Notes: generated by a model not told the origin, from the sequence alone. Shown: positions 17,317 through 27,418, counted from the stretch's first letter. The stretch: 64,000 bases of DNA from Clostridium aceticum (GCF_001042715.1 NZ_CP009687.1:1479418-1543417), one strand, 5' to 3'. Made by a program: numbers and translations.

Positions 17317-19479
17317 ATGGATATCTATAAGCAGCTTAAAACCTATTTTGGGTATGATATGTTTAAAAAGGGCCAAGAAAAGTTAATCAAAGGAATATTA
17401 GAGGGATATGATGTGTTGGGCATCATGCCTACGGGGGGAGGTAAGTCCCTTTGTTATCAGCTGCCAGCTGTAATATTAGAAGGAGTAACTATTGTTGTCT
17501 CACCCCTTATATCCCTTATGAAGGATCAAGTAGATGCATTGCAGGAGATGGGAATTGAGGCGGCTTGCATTAACAGTACCCTACAAACCAGTGAATTAGT
17601 AGAAATAATGCAGGAAATAGAGTCCAATAGGTATAAAATAGTATTTGTAGCACCAGAACGGCTAAATAGCAATAGTTTTATGAATATGATTAGACATATA
17701 AAAGTTTCTTTGATCGCTATTGATGAAGCCCATTGTATTAGTCAGTGGGGACATGACTTTCGTCCAAGCTATCTAGAAATCCCTAGATTTATTAAAAGAT
17801 TTAAAGATAGGCCTGTAGTGGCAGCTTTTACAGCAACAGCCACGAAGGAAATTATTGTAGAAATAAAAGCACTAATAGGTTTGCAGAAGCCTTTGGAAGT
17901 TACTACTGGATTTGATAGACCTAATTTGTTTTACCAAGTTGTTAAGGAAGGAAATAAACTGGCTTACTTAACAAATTATTTAAGTAACCACTTTCAAGAG
18001 GAATCGGGAATTATTTATTGTGCAACAAGAAAAACAGTAGAGGCTTTGGTAAAAAAACTAAAGGAGAAGGGCATTTCTGCAAGTGGCTATCATGGTGGTA
18101 TGGAAACGGAAGTACGCCAGAGGAATCAAGAAAGTTTTATGTTTAATAGAACTAGAATTATTGTAGCCACCAATGCTTTTGGCATGGGCATTGATAAGCC
18201 AGATGTTCGATTTGTGATACACTATAACATGCCTAAAAATATGGAGGCTTATTATCAAGAAGCCGGCAGAGGCGGTAGAGATGGAGAGGAAAGTCACTGT
18301 ATTTTAATGTACTCTCCCTCTGATGTGGTGAAGCAAAAACTGATGATAGCAGGGGAAGAGGTTGCAGCAGAGCGCGAAGCATTACAATACAAAAACCTGC
18401 AATATCTCATCGATTTCTGTCATACCAATGATTGTCTTAGGAACAAAATACTAGGCTATTTTGGAGAAGAAGTTACAAAAGAAAACTGCGGTAAATGCAG
18501 TAACTGTTTAGATCAATCTGAAATGATGGATATTACAGTCGAAGCTCAAAAAGTACTATCTTGTATTTATAGGGTGAACCAGAGATATGGAGCGAATATT
18601 GTTATACAAGTACTGAGGGGGTCCAAAAACAAAAAAATATTAGAGCAAGGTTTGAACCAAGTATCTACCTATAATATTATGAAGGATTATAGTGAGAAGG
18701 CTATAAGAGAAGTCATTATGACTTTATCTGCTAGGAACTACATCCATATCACAACGGATAAATTTCCTGTTTTGAAGTTAACCTCACAGTCCAGAGAAGT
18801 GCTTCAAGGTAAAGTAAAGGTTTACCATAAGAAAGACTTGATAGAAAAATCATTATCAGAGAATAAAAAAGATGTCTTAGGTAAAAAAATAACTGATGAC
18901 TATGATGAAGAATTGCTAAGCTTATTAAAGGAACTGCGGCATACCATAGCAGGAGAACATAATTTGCCTCCCTTTATGATTTTTCACGACAGAACCTTAA
19001 AAGAGATGGCATCTTGTTTCCCTCAGAGTCAAGAGGCTTTTCTTAAAATAAGTGGTGTTGGTATGAAGAAGTTTGAAAACTATGGTGAAAAATTCCTTGA
19101 GCTGATTAAGGATTATTGTATCAGGAAAAAAATAGATGCAAGCCTACAGGAGGATAAGTCTCATAAATCAAATGAAGAAACAGAATATAGTAGATATCAA
19201 CTAACCTACAATTGTTACTTAGAAGGTTTGTCCTTAGAAGAAATTGCTAGTAAGAGAGATTTTAAGCCTGCAACGATTCTTCAGCATCTAGTAAGATGTC
19301 AGCAGGAGGGCTTAGAAATTGATTGGAGAAGATTTATGGATGATCCAGCAAAGGAAGAGGCAGTGATAGAGGTGGTTAAGAAAATAGGGGCACAAAAACT
19401 AAAACCTATAAAAGAAGCTTTGCCTCAGGATATTAGTTATGAAGATATTCGTGTAGTAATTATTAAGAATGCACTTTAA
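17317..19479 (+). CDS. recQ: ATP-dependent DNA helicase RecQ
   Basis: 720-residue superfamily 2 helicase that unwinds recombination and fork intermediates 3' to 5'. Walker A MPTGGGKS at 37-44, DEAH box in AIDEAHCISQWGHDFRPSY, motif VI QEAGRGGRDG, a zinc-binding segment with four cysteines (NDCLRNK...NCGKCSNC), an RQC-like winged helix, an HRDC domain (LPPFMIFHDRTLKEMA) and a C-terminal helix-turn-helix module (LEGLSLEEIASKRDFKPATILQHL). ATG 17317 is chosen because GAGGAG (17307-17312) lies in front of it; the in-frame ATG at 17305 precedes that site. A strong terminator follows. Confidence 0.97.
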   Translation: MDIYKQLKTYFGYDMFKKGQEKLIKGILEGYDVLGIMPTGGGKSLCYQLPAVILEGVTIVVSPLISLMKDQVDALQEMGIEAACINSTLQTSELVEIMQEIESNRYKIVFVAPERLNSNSFMNMIRHIKVSLIAIDEAHCISQWGHDFRPSYLEIPRFIKRFKDRPVVAAFTATATKEIIVEIKALIGLQKPLEVTTGFDRPNLFYQVVKEGNKLAYLTNYLSNHFQEESGIIYCATRKTVEALVKKLKEKGISASGYHGGMETEVRQRNQESFMFNRTRIIVATNAFGMGIDKPDVRFVIHYNMPKNMEAYYQEAGRGGRDGEESHCILMYSPSDVVKQKLMIAGEEVAAEREALQYKNLQYLIDFCHTNDCLRNKILGYFGEEVTKENCGKCSNCLDQSEMMDITVEAQKVLSCIYRVNQRYGANIVIQVLRGSKNKKILEQGLNQVSTYNIMKDYSEKAIREVIMTLSARNYIHITTDKFPVLKLTSQSREVLQGKVKVYHKKDLIEKSLSENKKDVLGKKITDDYDEELLSLLKELRHTIAGEHNLPPFMIFHDRTLKEMASCFPQSQEAFLKISGVGMKKFENYGEKFLELIKDYCIRKKIDASLQEDKSHKSNEETEYSRYQLTYNCYLEGLSLEEIASKRDFKPATILQHLVRCQQEGLEIDWRRFMDDPAKEEAVIEVVKKIGAQKLKPIKEALPQDISYEDIRVVIIKNAL

Positions 19480-19501
19480 GGTGAAGATTCCACCAACAGT
19501 T

Positions 19502-19548
19502 CCGCCACAACCTATTATTTTAATGATGGGCTGTGGCGGATATTTTTT
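19502..19548 (+). terminator. Terminator of recQ
   Basis: CCGCCACA (19502-19509) pairs with TGTGGCGG (19532-19539); the helix continues inward with one mismatch to a TTTTA loop, and TATTTTTTA follows. Confidence 0.9.
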
Positions 19549-19567
19549 ACACTGTGGATTTTTGCAT

Positions 19568-20773
19568 CTATATTTGAGGTAGCTGATTTTTTAAGGATGA
19601 GTCTCCTGGGCGCTTTAGACGAAGGTCAATTACCCATAGGGAAATAAAGAAAATAACTGCCATAAAAATTATAGCTAAGGAAAATATCCATTCTATACCG
19701 ATTTTTTGTAAAATGATACCATTGATAGAAGTACCAATAGCACCCCCTACAAATAAATTAAAGGAAACTAGAGACATAACAGTACCTCTAAGTTTAGGCA
19801 TAAGACCTTGGGCTGTGGTAACCAAAGTAGTATGAATGGACACAAAGGCGTAGCCAAAGCCAAACAAAGAAATAGAAAGCACAATTGGGGAGGAGAAGAA
19901 GGTTAAAGACATTAGAGAAACCACTGCTAAAATTGCAGCACAAGGAACAAATTTAGTATTTAATACCTCCCTTAAAGCACTGGCTTTTCTACCACCGATT
20001 ACTGTAGCAAGACCGAAGCAAGTAAGAATTAAGCCTACCTGTAGAAGATTATATCCAGTATGATTTTGAATAAATCGGCCTGAATAGGTAAAGGTACCAA
20101 AGACACTGAATCCAATTAAAAAGATGGTTCCTACAACCTTAAGCAATTCTTTATTGCTAAAGGCTTCTCCATAAACCCTCCGAAGATCCAAATGTTGAAT
20201 TGTACCAGGTTTTTTTTCTAACATTTTCAGCATAACAAATGCCATGATTAACTCTAAAACCCCATAAATAAAATAAACTGCCCGCCATGAAGCAAAATAA
20301 GCTATAGCACCTCCTATGGCAGTTGCAGAGGCACTTCCTAAAAACATCATCCCAAAGAACTTTCCAAGCATTTTTTGTCTATTAGTATCCTGAGCGTTTT
20401 CTCCAATAAAAGCGATAGAGACGGGAAAAATTCCTGCACCAAAAGCCCCATTAAAAGCACGAAAAATAACCAAAGAAGTTAAGTTAAAAGAAAAGGCACC
20501 CATGATGCTGAAAATAGCGGTACCAAAGGCCGCGATATTGATGATCCTTGTTTTTCCATAGCGATCTCCTAAAGGGCCAAAGAAAATCGTGAAAAATCCA
20601 AAACAAAGCATATAGGATGTTACAGACAAAGCTGTTTTAGTAATCGGGATGCCTAAGTCACTAGAAATATTAATTAATAAAGGAGCAACTGCATAGTTAT
20701 CTCCATTTGCTAAAAAACCCATCATGCCCAATACAAGTATCATTCGAGCAAATTTTTTAGAATCATTTTCCAC
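19568..20773 (-). CDS. Major facilitator superfamily transporter
   Basis: 401-residue polytopic membrane protein with about 12 hydrophobic segments. The MFS loop 2-3 motif GPLGDRYGKTR is present, as are the repeated glycine-rich helices typical of drug/proton or sugar exporters. GTG 20773 is chosen as start because GGAGGGG lies 6 bases upstream; the in-frame ATG at 20788 overlaps that site. The substrate cannot be told. It converges with recQ and is divergent from larE. Confidence 0.9.
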   Translation of the reverse strand: MENDSKKFARMILVLGMMGFLANGDNYAVAPLLINISSDLGIPITKTALSVTSYMLCFGFFTIFFGPLGDRYGKTRIINIAAFGTAIFSIMGAFSFNLTSLVIFRAFNGAFGAGIFPVSIAFIGENAQDTNRQKMLGKFFGMMFLGSASATAIGGAIAYFASWRAVYFIYGVLELIMAFVMLKMLEKKPGTIQHLDLRRVYGEAFSNKELLKVVGTIFLIGFSVFGTFTYSGRFIQNHTGYNLLQVGLILTCFGLATVIGGRKASALREVLNTKFVPCAAILAVVSLMSLTFFSSPIVLSISLFGFGYAFVSIHTTLVTTAQGLMPKLRGTVMSLVSFNLFVGGAIGTSINGIILQKIGIEWIFSLAIIFMAVIFFISLWVIDLRLKRPGDSSLKNQLPQI

Positions 20774-20901
20774 AAAATTCCCCTCCATATAAATAGTTTC
20801 ATAAATTTACCAATACATTAAGCATAAAGAATTTTTAAGAAAGTGTCAACATAGCGAGAATAGTATGAGAATTTTCACACAACAAATTTTTTCATAATAA
20901 A

Positions 20902-20930
20902 TTGACTGTCAAGATAATTTATGATAAACT
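20902..20930 (+). promoter_or_regulatory. Promoter upstream of the repeat element and larE
   Basis: TTGACT (20902-20907), 17-base spacer, TAAACT (20925-20930). It points toward larE, but the repeat element at 21020-21178 lies between them and would be transcribed as part of the leader. Confidence 0.55.
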
Positions 20931-21019
20931 AAATCCTACTATTCACATATGAAAATAATAGTATTTATACAGGCTAGGTAAGTGCCGATACAAGGGATAA
21001 ATTATAATTCATATATCAT

Positions 21020-21178
21020 AGGCGTTAACTTAACACAATTATTACCACAATTCTCTCGAACTGTCATCCTGAGCGTAGCGAAGGATCTTGGAATAACAAA
21101 GAATTTTACTAATACATAAGATCCTTCGACTCCGCTTTGCTCCCCTCAGGATGACAAATTATGGTTTAAGTTAATGCT
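21020..21178. repeat. MITE-like inverted-repeat element, copy 1
   Basis: About 159 bases with terminal inverted repeats (GGCGTTAACTTAA at the left, TTAAGTTAATGCTAA at the right). Subterminal arms CTGTCATCCTGAGCGTAGCG and CCCCTCAGGATGACA, plus AAGGATCTT and AAGATCCTTCG, form a long imperfect hairpin. It is in the opposite orientation to the copy at 23738. No protein is encoded. Confidence 0.85.
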
Positions 21179-21251
21179 AATGATTCATATTTATTACAAC
21201 TTATACATTTAGAAAATTTATAGAAATTATAAAGAATGGAGGATAATGCTT

Positions 21252-22073
21252 ATGAAGTTACAGGAAAAATTTCATAACCTTAAGGAAAACCTTAGGGGAC
21301 TTGAAAGTGTAGCAATTGCTTTCTCAGGAGGGGTAGATAGTACCTTTTTATTAAAAGTAGCACAGGATGTATTAGGTGAAAAAGTCATTGCAGTTACTGC
21401 AAGATCTTCTACATTTCCAGAGAGAGAGTTTAAAGAAGCAAAAACATACGCAGAAAACATAGGAGCAAAACATATTGTGATTGTATCAGAAGAACTAGAG
21501 ATAGAAGGTTTTTCTAAAAATCCAACCAATAGATGCTACTATTGTAAACATGAGCTTTTTTCAAAAATACAAGAAGTAGCTAAACAACATAATATAAACT
21601 ATGTTTTAGACGGTTCCAATTATGATGATATAGGAGATTATCGTCCTGGTATGCAGGCAGCAAAAGAACTTAAAGTAGTAAGTCCTTTAAAGGAAGCGAC
21701 ATTGACAAAGGAGGATATACGTATTCTTTCTAAAGAGATGGATGTACCTACGTGGAATAAACCCTCTTTTGCCTGTCTTTCTTCAAGATTCCCCTATGGA
21801 CATGAAATTAATAGAGAGAAGTTAGGCATGGTGGAATTAGCAGAACAATTTTTATTAGACAAAGGTTTCAGACAAGTAAGAGTAAGACATCATGGAGAAA
21901 TTGCTAGAATAGAAGTAGAGAAAACGGAGAGAGAAAGATTCTTTGATTTACAACTAATGGATGAAATCGGTAACAAACTCAAGGAAATAGGTTTTCATTA
22001 CGTTACTATAGATGCTTTAGGTTATAGAACAGGAAGCATGAATGAAGTGTTGACAGAAGAGGAAAAAAATTAA
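21252..22073 (+). CDS. larE: ATP-dependent sacrificial sulfur transferase LarE
   Basis: 273-residue PP-loop ATPase. In lactate racemase maturation LarE adenylates the pyridinium dicarboxylate precursor and donates the sulfur of its own cysteine to make the nickel-pincer cofactor. PP-loop AFSGGVDSTFL near the N-terminus; RCYYCKHELF; and the conserved PSFACLSSRFPYG with the sacrificial cysteine. ATG 21252 is chosen: GGAGG (21238-21242) is 9 bases away, against 3 for ATG 21246. larB, larC and a racemase are not in the window, so the target enzyme is unknown. Confidence 0.92.
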   Translation: MKLQEKFHNLKENLRGLESVAIAFSGGVDSTFLLKVAQDVLGEKVIAVTARSSTFPEREFKEAKTYAENIGAKHIVIVSEELEIEGFSKNPTNRCYYCKHELFSKIQEVAKQHNINYVLDGSNYDDIGDYRPGMQAAKELKVVSPLKEATLTKEDIRILSKEMDVPTWNKPSFACLSSRFPYGHEINREKLGMVELAEQFLLDKGFRQVRVRHHGEIARIEVEKTERERFFDLQLMDEIGNKLKEIGFHYVTIDALGYRTGSMNEVLTEEEKN

Positions 22074-22076
22074 AGC

Positions 22077-22116
22077 TCCCCCATCTAGTTTTGGTAAAGC
22101 TAGATGGGGGATTCTT
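22077..22116 (+). terminator. Terminator of larE
   Basis: TCCCCCATCTAG (22077-22088) pairs with CTAGATGGGGGA (22100-22111), followed by TTCTT. The poly-T part is weak. Confidence 0.8.
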
Positions 22117-22154
22117 GTAAATTTAACCTATAGCTAAAATAGATAAGACTATAC

Positions 22155-23102
22155 TTAATTTTTGCTGGTAGCAGGACTAGCAGCTTCTTGGCTAGGAGCA
22201 ATAAAGATCATATACCTTACTAATACATAAAGCACCATAGCAATAGACCAAAACTCTAAAAACTTCACTAAATAACCCAGTATTTCTATTTCTCTTCCTG
22301 TATTCAAGAAGAAAGCATTGGTACCCTTCATAGCAATGCCACTAATGACAAAGGGAAAAGTAAAAGCAGAATAACTAGGATAAAATTTCAGTTTCAACAT
22401 CTTAGGCATATATAGTAGCGTAGAAAACAGCATGAGCAGTGCTAAGGAAGCTAAAAAGATTACCATCATCATATTTTTTTCTTGAAATGCATTTAAATAA
22501 CCAGCTAAACAAAGACTAGCAGGGGCAGCAAAAATGATCATGGTTGGCAAAGCTGCCTCAGGGATTTCTTTGATCACAAATACCCTATAGGCTACTAAAG
22601 GTAGTAATACCAAATAAGAAATAAAGCCAAACCAGAAAATCAACTGTCCTAAATTAGTCAATCCATATACTGGTGATGTTACACTCCCCACAACAATTCC
22701 AACATATACTACAAAATAACTTGGAAAAACCTTTTTGATATTAAAGTTCAAAAGATATTTCTTGGTAAAATAAAGGATTAAAAAGCAGTGAATGAGTAGA
22801 CCAACAATCCAAACAGCAAAGGCTGCTGAAGGTAAATAAGGTCTAATATAGGTAGATAAAATCATCACTCCCATAGAAAAAGTGGGGGTTACACTGGCTA
22901 CCACAGGGTTTTCAAAGCCTTCAGCCAAAGATTTGGGCTGAGTAAAAATTTTTGTTATAAGAAATACCAATATAATTGCAGAGATTGCTCCAAAAACGTT
23001 TCGGTAAATACTACCATAGGATAAAACCAAGTTTCCTGTTGCTGCTAAAGCCAGCATCAGACCTGCCATAGGAATAGGAACTTTTTTAATCATTTGACTC
23101 AT
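22155..23102 (-). CDS. TDT family transporter (TehA/SLAC1-like)
   Basis: 315-residue protein with about ten hydrophobic helices and the fold signature of the tellurite-resistance/dicarboxylate family: N-terminal PIPMAGLMLALAATGNL, VVASVTPTFSMGVMILSTY and IFAAPASLCLAGYL. Members are channel-like exporters of small anions or sulfite and malate; the substrate here is not evident. GGGGTGAAG precedes the ATG. It starts 12 bases after the C_GCAxxG_C_C gene on the same strand, so they form an operon. Confidence 0.85.
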   Translation of the reverse strand: MSQMIKKVPIPMAGLMLALAATGNLVLSYGSIYRNVFGAISAIILVFLITKIFTQPKSLAEGFENPVVASVTPTFSMGVMILSTYIRPYLPSAAFAVWIVGLLIHCFLILYFTKKYLLNFNIKKVFPSYFVVYVGIVVGSVTSPVYGLTNLGQLIFWFGFISYLVLLPLVAYRVFVIKEIPEAALPTMIIFAAPASLCLAGYLNAFQEKNMMMVIFLASLALLMLFSTLLYMPKMLKLKFYPSYSAFTFPFVISGIAMKGTNAFFLNTGREIEILGYLVKFLEFWSIAMVLYVLVRYMIFIAPSQEAASPATSKN

Positions 23103-23114
23103 TTCTTCACCCCG

Positions 23115-23579
23115 CTATTCATCAATATTGACAAGCTGTAGTTCTCTTACAATCATAGAGGCCAGCTTCTCGGCGATCTCTCCTGTAAAACCAACACATT
23201 GATTTTTATGCTCTCCTGATGCCATATCCATCCCATGGGTTAGGATTTTACAACATAAGTGTTTATGATTGCTTTTGAAGCTTTCTTGTAACTCGTTGGC
23301 CAACTCAAGGGTTTTTTGAACCTTTGGGTCTCCTCCCTTTGTTCTTCCAAAAAAGTATCCCAGCATCATGATTCCACCGGATACCGCACCACAGACACAC
23401 TTAGATCTTCCTATACCTACAGGAAACCCTGAAGCCATAGCGATGATTTCTTCTGGCATATCGATTTCAAAATTCTCTTTAATTGAACTAACAATAGCTT
23501 CTGAACAGAAAAAGTCTCCTTTTCTGTATAGTTCTTCAGCATCATTTTTAATTTTTTTAATACTTACTTGTTTTCTCAT
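23115..23579 (-). CDS. C_GCAxxG_C_C family protein (putative redox protein)
   Basis: 154-residue protein with the family pattern: FFCSEAIVSS, GIGRSKCVCGAVSGGIMMLG and a C-terminal pair of cysteine motifs (HLCCKIL, NQCVGFTGEIAEKL). Such proteins are thought to bind metal or act in redox reactions, but no function is proved. It is the first gene of the operon with the TDT transporter. The ATG has AAAGGGGGC upstream. Confidence 0.88.
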   Translation of the reverse strand: MRKQVSIKKIKNDAEELYRKGDFFCSEAIVSSIKENFEIDMPEEIIAMASGFPVGIGRSKCVCGAVSGGIMMLGYFFGRTKGGDPKVQKTLELANELQESFKSNHKHLCCKILTHGMDMASGEHKNQCVGFTGEIAEKLASMIVRELQLVNIDE

Positions 23580-23737
23580 GAGTAAAGCCCCCTTTAGATT
23601 TTAAATGATAGTTATTTTTAAAAAAGAAAAATAATATATAAACAAAAATTATCAATTAAAGTATAACATAAACACGTTTAATTACTAATCGAATTATTCA
23701 ATACTAAATATAAAGAGAATTAAAATAATCTATCATT

Positions 23738-23878
23738 AAGCGTTAACTTAAGCCATAATTTGTCATCCTGAGTGGAGCAAAGCGGAGTGGAAGGATCTTA
23801 GTGTTAGGAAAATTCTTCGTTACGCTCAGGATGACAGTTCGAGAGAATTTTAGTAATAATTGTATTAAGTTAACGCTT
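23738..23878. repeat. MITE-like inverted-repeat element, copy 2
   Basis: 141 bases flanked by a perfect 14-bp terminal inverted repeat AAGCGTTAACTTAA (23738-23751 and 23865-23878). Inside are TTTGTCATCCTGAG and CTCAGGATGACA arms. It has no coding capacity. It lies upstream of the minus-strand C_GCAxxG operon; the rest of the 23580-24071 gap is AT-rich with nothing recognised. Confidence 0.88.
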
Positions 23879-24071
23879 ATGAATAATCTATAAGAAATTA
23901 TTGGAATAAAAATAGAAGAAATAATTTAGCGTCTTGGAACAAGGAAAATGCAAAGAATTCTTATGTGTTAAAGAAATAAAAGGATGTAAAATTCAATAGA
24001 GAAATATAAGAGTCACACAAGGTAATGGTGGGAGGGGCAATGGAAGAAAGGTTTTATAGATTGGTCCTATC

Positions 24072-24117
24072 AATAAAAGAACCTCTATGCCATATATAGC
24101 ATAGAGGTTCTTTTATT
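24072..24117. terminator. Bidirectional terminator at the end of the DUF1292 gene
   Basis: A 19-bp perfect stem (24072-24090 with 24099-24117) with loop CATATATA. On the minus strand the stem begins inside the stop codon of the DUF1292 gene and ends in TCTTTTATT. Confidence 0.9.
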
Positions 24118-24409
24118 GCATATCCTGCTGGATGCCAGCTAAGAAAGTTTTTGATGCTAATTCATATTCTTCATCACTTTCAATATTGCTTAGTTCTGGA
24201 TTACCTTCATTTTCTATAAGCCTATACAACAATGCTGTTTCAGAATTTTCAGGTAGTACAGCAATATAGTTTTGACCACTAACTTCAAAGATATCCAATA
24301 CATCACATGTGACTTCTGTATGATCTGCAAGGGTTAAGTAGATTTTTTTATGTTGCAAGTGCTTATTAGATGAATCGTTACATCCACAATTATTTAGACA
24401 ATTTCCCAT
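24113..24409 (-). CDS. DUF1292 domain protein
   Basis: 98-residue protein with the DUF1292 pattern IYLTLADHTEVTCDVLDIFEVSGQNYIAVLPE and the acidic tail ESDEEYELASKTFLAGI. An N-terminal cysteine-rich extension, NCLNNCGCNDSS, precedes the domain and could bind metal. DUF1292 proteins are common in Firmicutes, often near alaS/yrrK, and have no known reaction. AAAGGAG lies upstream, a little distant (about 12 bases). It stands alone. Confidence 0.88.
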   Translation of the reverse strand: MGNCLNNCGCNDSSNKHLQHKKIYLTLADHTEVTCDVLDIFEVSGQNYIAVLPENSETALLYRLIENEGNPELSNIESDEEYELASKTFLAGIQQDMQ

Positions 24410-24637
24410 GAGTACTTTTCTCCTTTATAAAGATATATTTTTTAAATTATTGACAAAGAAAGAAAGAATTATAAGTACTTTAAAGATGTTAGCAGCTAAA
24501 TCTATCGATACCGTGTTAAAAAGGTGATGGGATTTCATGATAATGGAATTTATGGAATAATATGATTTGCCACGAAGTAGGATTAAGTGTATAATAATAT
24601 TTAAAATTATTTTACTGGGAAAGGAACAGACATATTA

Positions 24638-25600
24638 ATGAGTGTATTTTTATTTATTTTAATCAATAATATCATACCTATATTTGCCCTTATAGCATTA
24701 GGGTATTTTTTGACGAAAAAATTCGATTTGAATATACATACCTTAACCAAATTGAATTTTTATGCCTTTCTTCCTTGTTTTACCTTTGTAAGTTTATATA
24801 CTACCAAAATTCCTCTGGAGATGACAAAGGTATTGATGGCGGTTATTTTTCTCATGGTGATGAATATATTTGTTGTCAAACTGGTTGCAAAAGCATGTGA
24901 TTATAGTGAAGGTATGAAAAATGCTTTTAGTAATTGTGTATTATTTTATAACACAGGTAATATAGGGATACCTTTAGTGACATTGGTTTTTAGTAGCCAA
25001 CCCTTTGTGATTAATGGTGAAACACCTTATTTAAATATTGCTCTTACTGCACAGATTATGGTTTTAGTAGTACAAAACATTACCACAAATACTTTTGGAT
25101 TTTTAAATGCAGGCCGTGCTACTACCCATTGGAAAGAGTGTATCTATAAGGTCTTAAAAATGCCAACCATTTATGCTATTCCTTTAGCATTTTTACTAAA
25201 AGCCATACCCTATGATATGACACAATTGCCTATCTGGCCTGCTCTTGAATATGCTAGAGATGCTTTAGTATCTATCGCACTTATCACCTTAGGGGTACAG
25301 CTTTCACGTACAGCCTTTGAGCTCAAAAATAAAGACGTATATCTTGCTACAGTTATAAGACTCGTTATAGGACCACTGTTGGCACTGCTAATTATTTATC
25401 TATTTCATATGGAGGGTATCATTGCACAGGTGATCATGATTTCATCAGCACTGCCTACAGGAGTAAATGTTGCACTTATTGCAGTAGAATACGATAATTT
25501 TCCAGACTTTTCTTCGCAGACAGTAATGTTTACTACATTATCAAGTGCAGTCAGTCTTGCTGGCGTGATTTATATAGCAAGAATTTTTTTTCCTATATAA
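24638..25600 (+). CDS. AEC family transporter (auxin efflux carrier-like)
   Basis: 320-residue membrane protein with ten hydrophobic helices in two halves, typical of the AEC/YfdV family: the N-terminal IIPIFALIALGYFLTKK, the first-half NTGNIGIPLV and the second-half ISSALPTGVNVALIAVEYD. Such carriers move malonate, malate or other organic anions; the substrate here is open. AAAGGAAC lies about 13 bases before ATG. It precedes the nif promoter by 170 bases and is separated from it by a weak palindrome. Confidence 0.9.
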   Translation: MSVFLFILINNIIPIFALIALGYFLTKKFDLNIHTLTKLNFYAFLPCFTFVSLYTTKIPLEMTKVLMAVIFLMVMNIFVVKLVAKACDYSEGMKNAFSNCVLFYNTGNIGIPLVTLVFSSQPFVINGETPYLNIALTAQIMVLVVQNITTNTFGFLNAGRATTHWKECIYKVLKMPTIYAIPLAFLLKAIPYDMTQLPIWPALEYARDALVSIALITLGVQLSRTAFELKNKDVYLATVIRLVIGPLLALLIIYLFHMEGIIAQVIMISSALPTGVNVALIAVEYDNFPDFSSQTVMFTTLSSAVSLAGVIYIARIFFPI

Positions 25601-25608
25601 ATCCATAT

Positions 25609-25624
25609 GTAAAAAGCTTTTTAC
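25609..25624 (+). terminator. Possible weak terminator after the AEC gene
   Basis: The palindrome GTAAAAAGCTTTTTAC is followed by TGTGTTTTT. The stem is short and A/T only. Confidence 0.4.
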
Positions 25625-25766
25625 TGTGTTTTTAGCTAAAAAAGTATAAAAAAATTTAAAAAATTTGAAAACATTACCATTTTGCAAAAACCAATATTCT
25701 TCTTAAAATAAATTTCTAAATATTGAAAAAATTTAAAAAAATCTAAAAAAATCTAAAAAAAAGGTA

Positions 25767-25795
25767 TTGAAAAGCAATTTATTCTGTGATATATT
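25767..25795 (+). promoter_or_regulatory. nif operon promoter with upstream A-tracts
   Basis: TTGAAA (25767-25772), 17-base spacer, TATATT (25790-25795). Phased A-tracts (AATCTAAAAAA repeated) cover about 60 bases upstream and resemble an UP element or bent DNA. No sigma-54 GG/GC box is visible. The predicted start near 25802 gives a leader of about 355 bases before nifH. Confidence 0.7.
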
Positions 25796-25916
25796 ATTTA
25801 AAACAAAGCAACACCAAAACAATAAGCTGTAGATTACTAGAAAAGAATAAAAATGAAGTAAAAACAAGTAGTGAAATTTGAGTAATAAATAATAAATAAT
25901 ATACATTTTGGCTAAA

Positions 25917-25944
25917 GGATATATACTAATGGAGGCATATATTC
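25917..25944 (+). promoter_or_regulatory. ANTAR-type hexaloop hairpin P1 in the nif leader
   Basis: GGATATATACT (25917-25927) pairs with GGCATATATTC (25934-25944): 10 of 11 positions pair, two of them G-U, with one A-C mismatch. The loop is AATGGA, a hexaloop with A at position 1 and G at position 4, the signature recognised by ANTAR antiterminators. P2 begins 53 bases downstream. Confidence 0.6.
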
Positions 25945-25972
25945 ATTAAACAAAATATATTTTATGAGTTAA

Positions 25973-26977
<1,005 letters not shown>

Positions 26978-27009
26978 TGGGGTAAGGTACTTCTCTGCCT
27001 TAACAAAAA

Positions 27010-27037
27010 AAGATTTTTATTTAACAGTAAAAATCTT
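27010..27037 (+). other. Intercistronic stem-loop between nifH and nifI1
   Basis: AAGATTTTTA and TAAAAATCTT form a 10-bp perfect stem with loop TTTAACAG. It is followed by AGGAG rather than T, so it is more likely a mRNA-stabilising or processing hairpin that lets nifH be more abundant than distal genes (inference). Confidence 0.6.
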
Positions 27038-27076
27038 AGGAGAAAATAAAAATTTTATCTACAGGAGGGAATATAG

Positions 27077-27403
27077 ATGAAACTAATTAGAGCGATTATT
27101 CGACCAGAAAAGGTAGCTGGCGTGCTGGCAGAGTTGAATGATGCTGGATTTCCAGCGGTAACCAAAGCAGAAGTAGTAGGGCGAGGAAAGCAAAGAGGAA
27201 TTAAAGTAGGAGATATCTCTTACGATGAGATTCCCAAAAACCTATTGATGTTTGTCTGTGAAGATGAGTACAAGGATCATGTCCTAGAGGTAATAAAGCG
27301 TAAAGCTAAAACAGGAGAAAAAGGTGCTTTTGGTGATGGTAAAATCTTTGTCAGTGAGGTAGAAGACGTCTACACCATCAGTAGTGGAGAAAGAAAACTG
27401 TAA
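27077..27403 (+). CDS. nifI1: PII-family nitrogenase regulator NifI1
   Basis: 108-residue PII-type protein. With NifI2 it binds NifDK and blocks electron transfer when 2-oxoglutarate is low (ammonium switch-off), as shown in methanogens. The fold is recognisable: MKLIRAIIRPEKVAGVLAELNDAGFPAVTKAEVVGRGKQ at the start and TGEKGAFGDGKIFVSEVEDVYTISSGE at the end; the T-loop is short. The gene lies between nifH and nifD, the diagnostic place for nifI1. ACAGGAGGG precedes ATG. Confidence 0.95.
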   Translation: MKLIRAIIRPEKVAGVLAELNDAGFPAVTKAEVVGRGKQRGIKVGDISYDEIPKNLLMFVCEDEYKDHVLEVIKRKAKTGEKGAFGDGKIFVSEVEDVYTISSGERKL

Positions 27404-27418
27404 AAGGAGGCATCTTAT

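Noticed and set aside
21061-21160. Insertion sequence
   Set aside because: The repeat has inverted ends but no transposase and is about 150 bases, so it is at most a MITE-like element.
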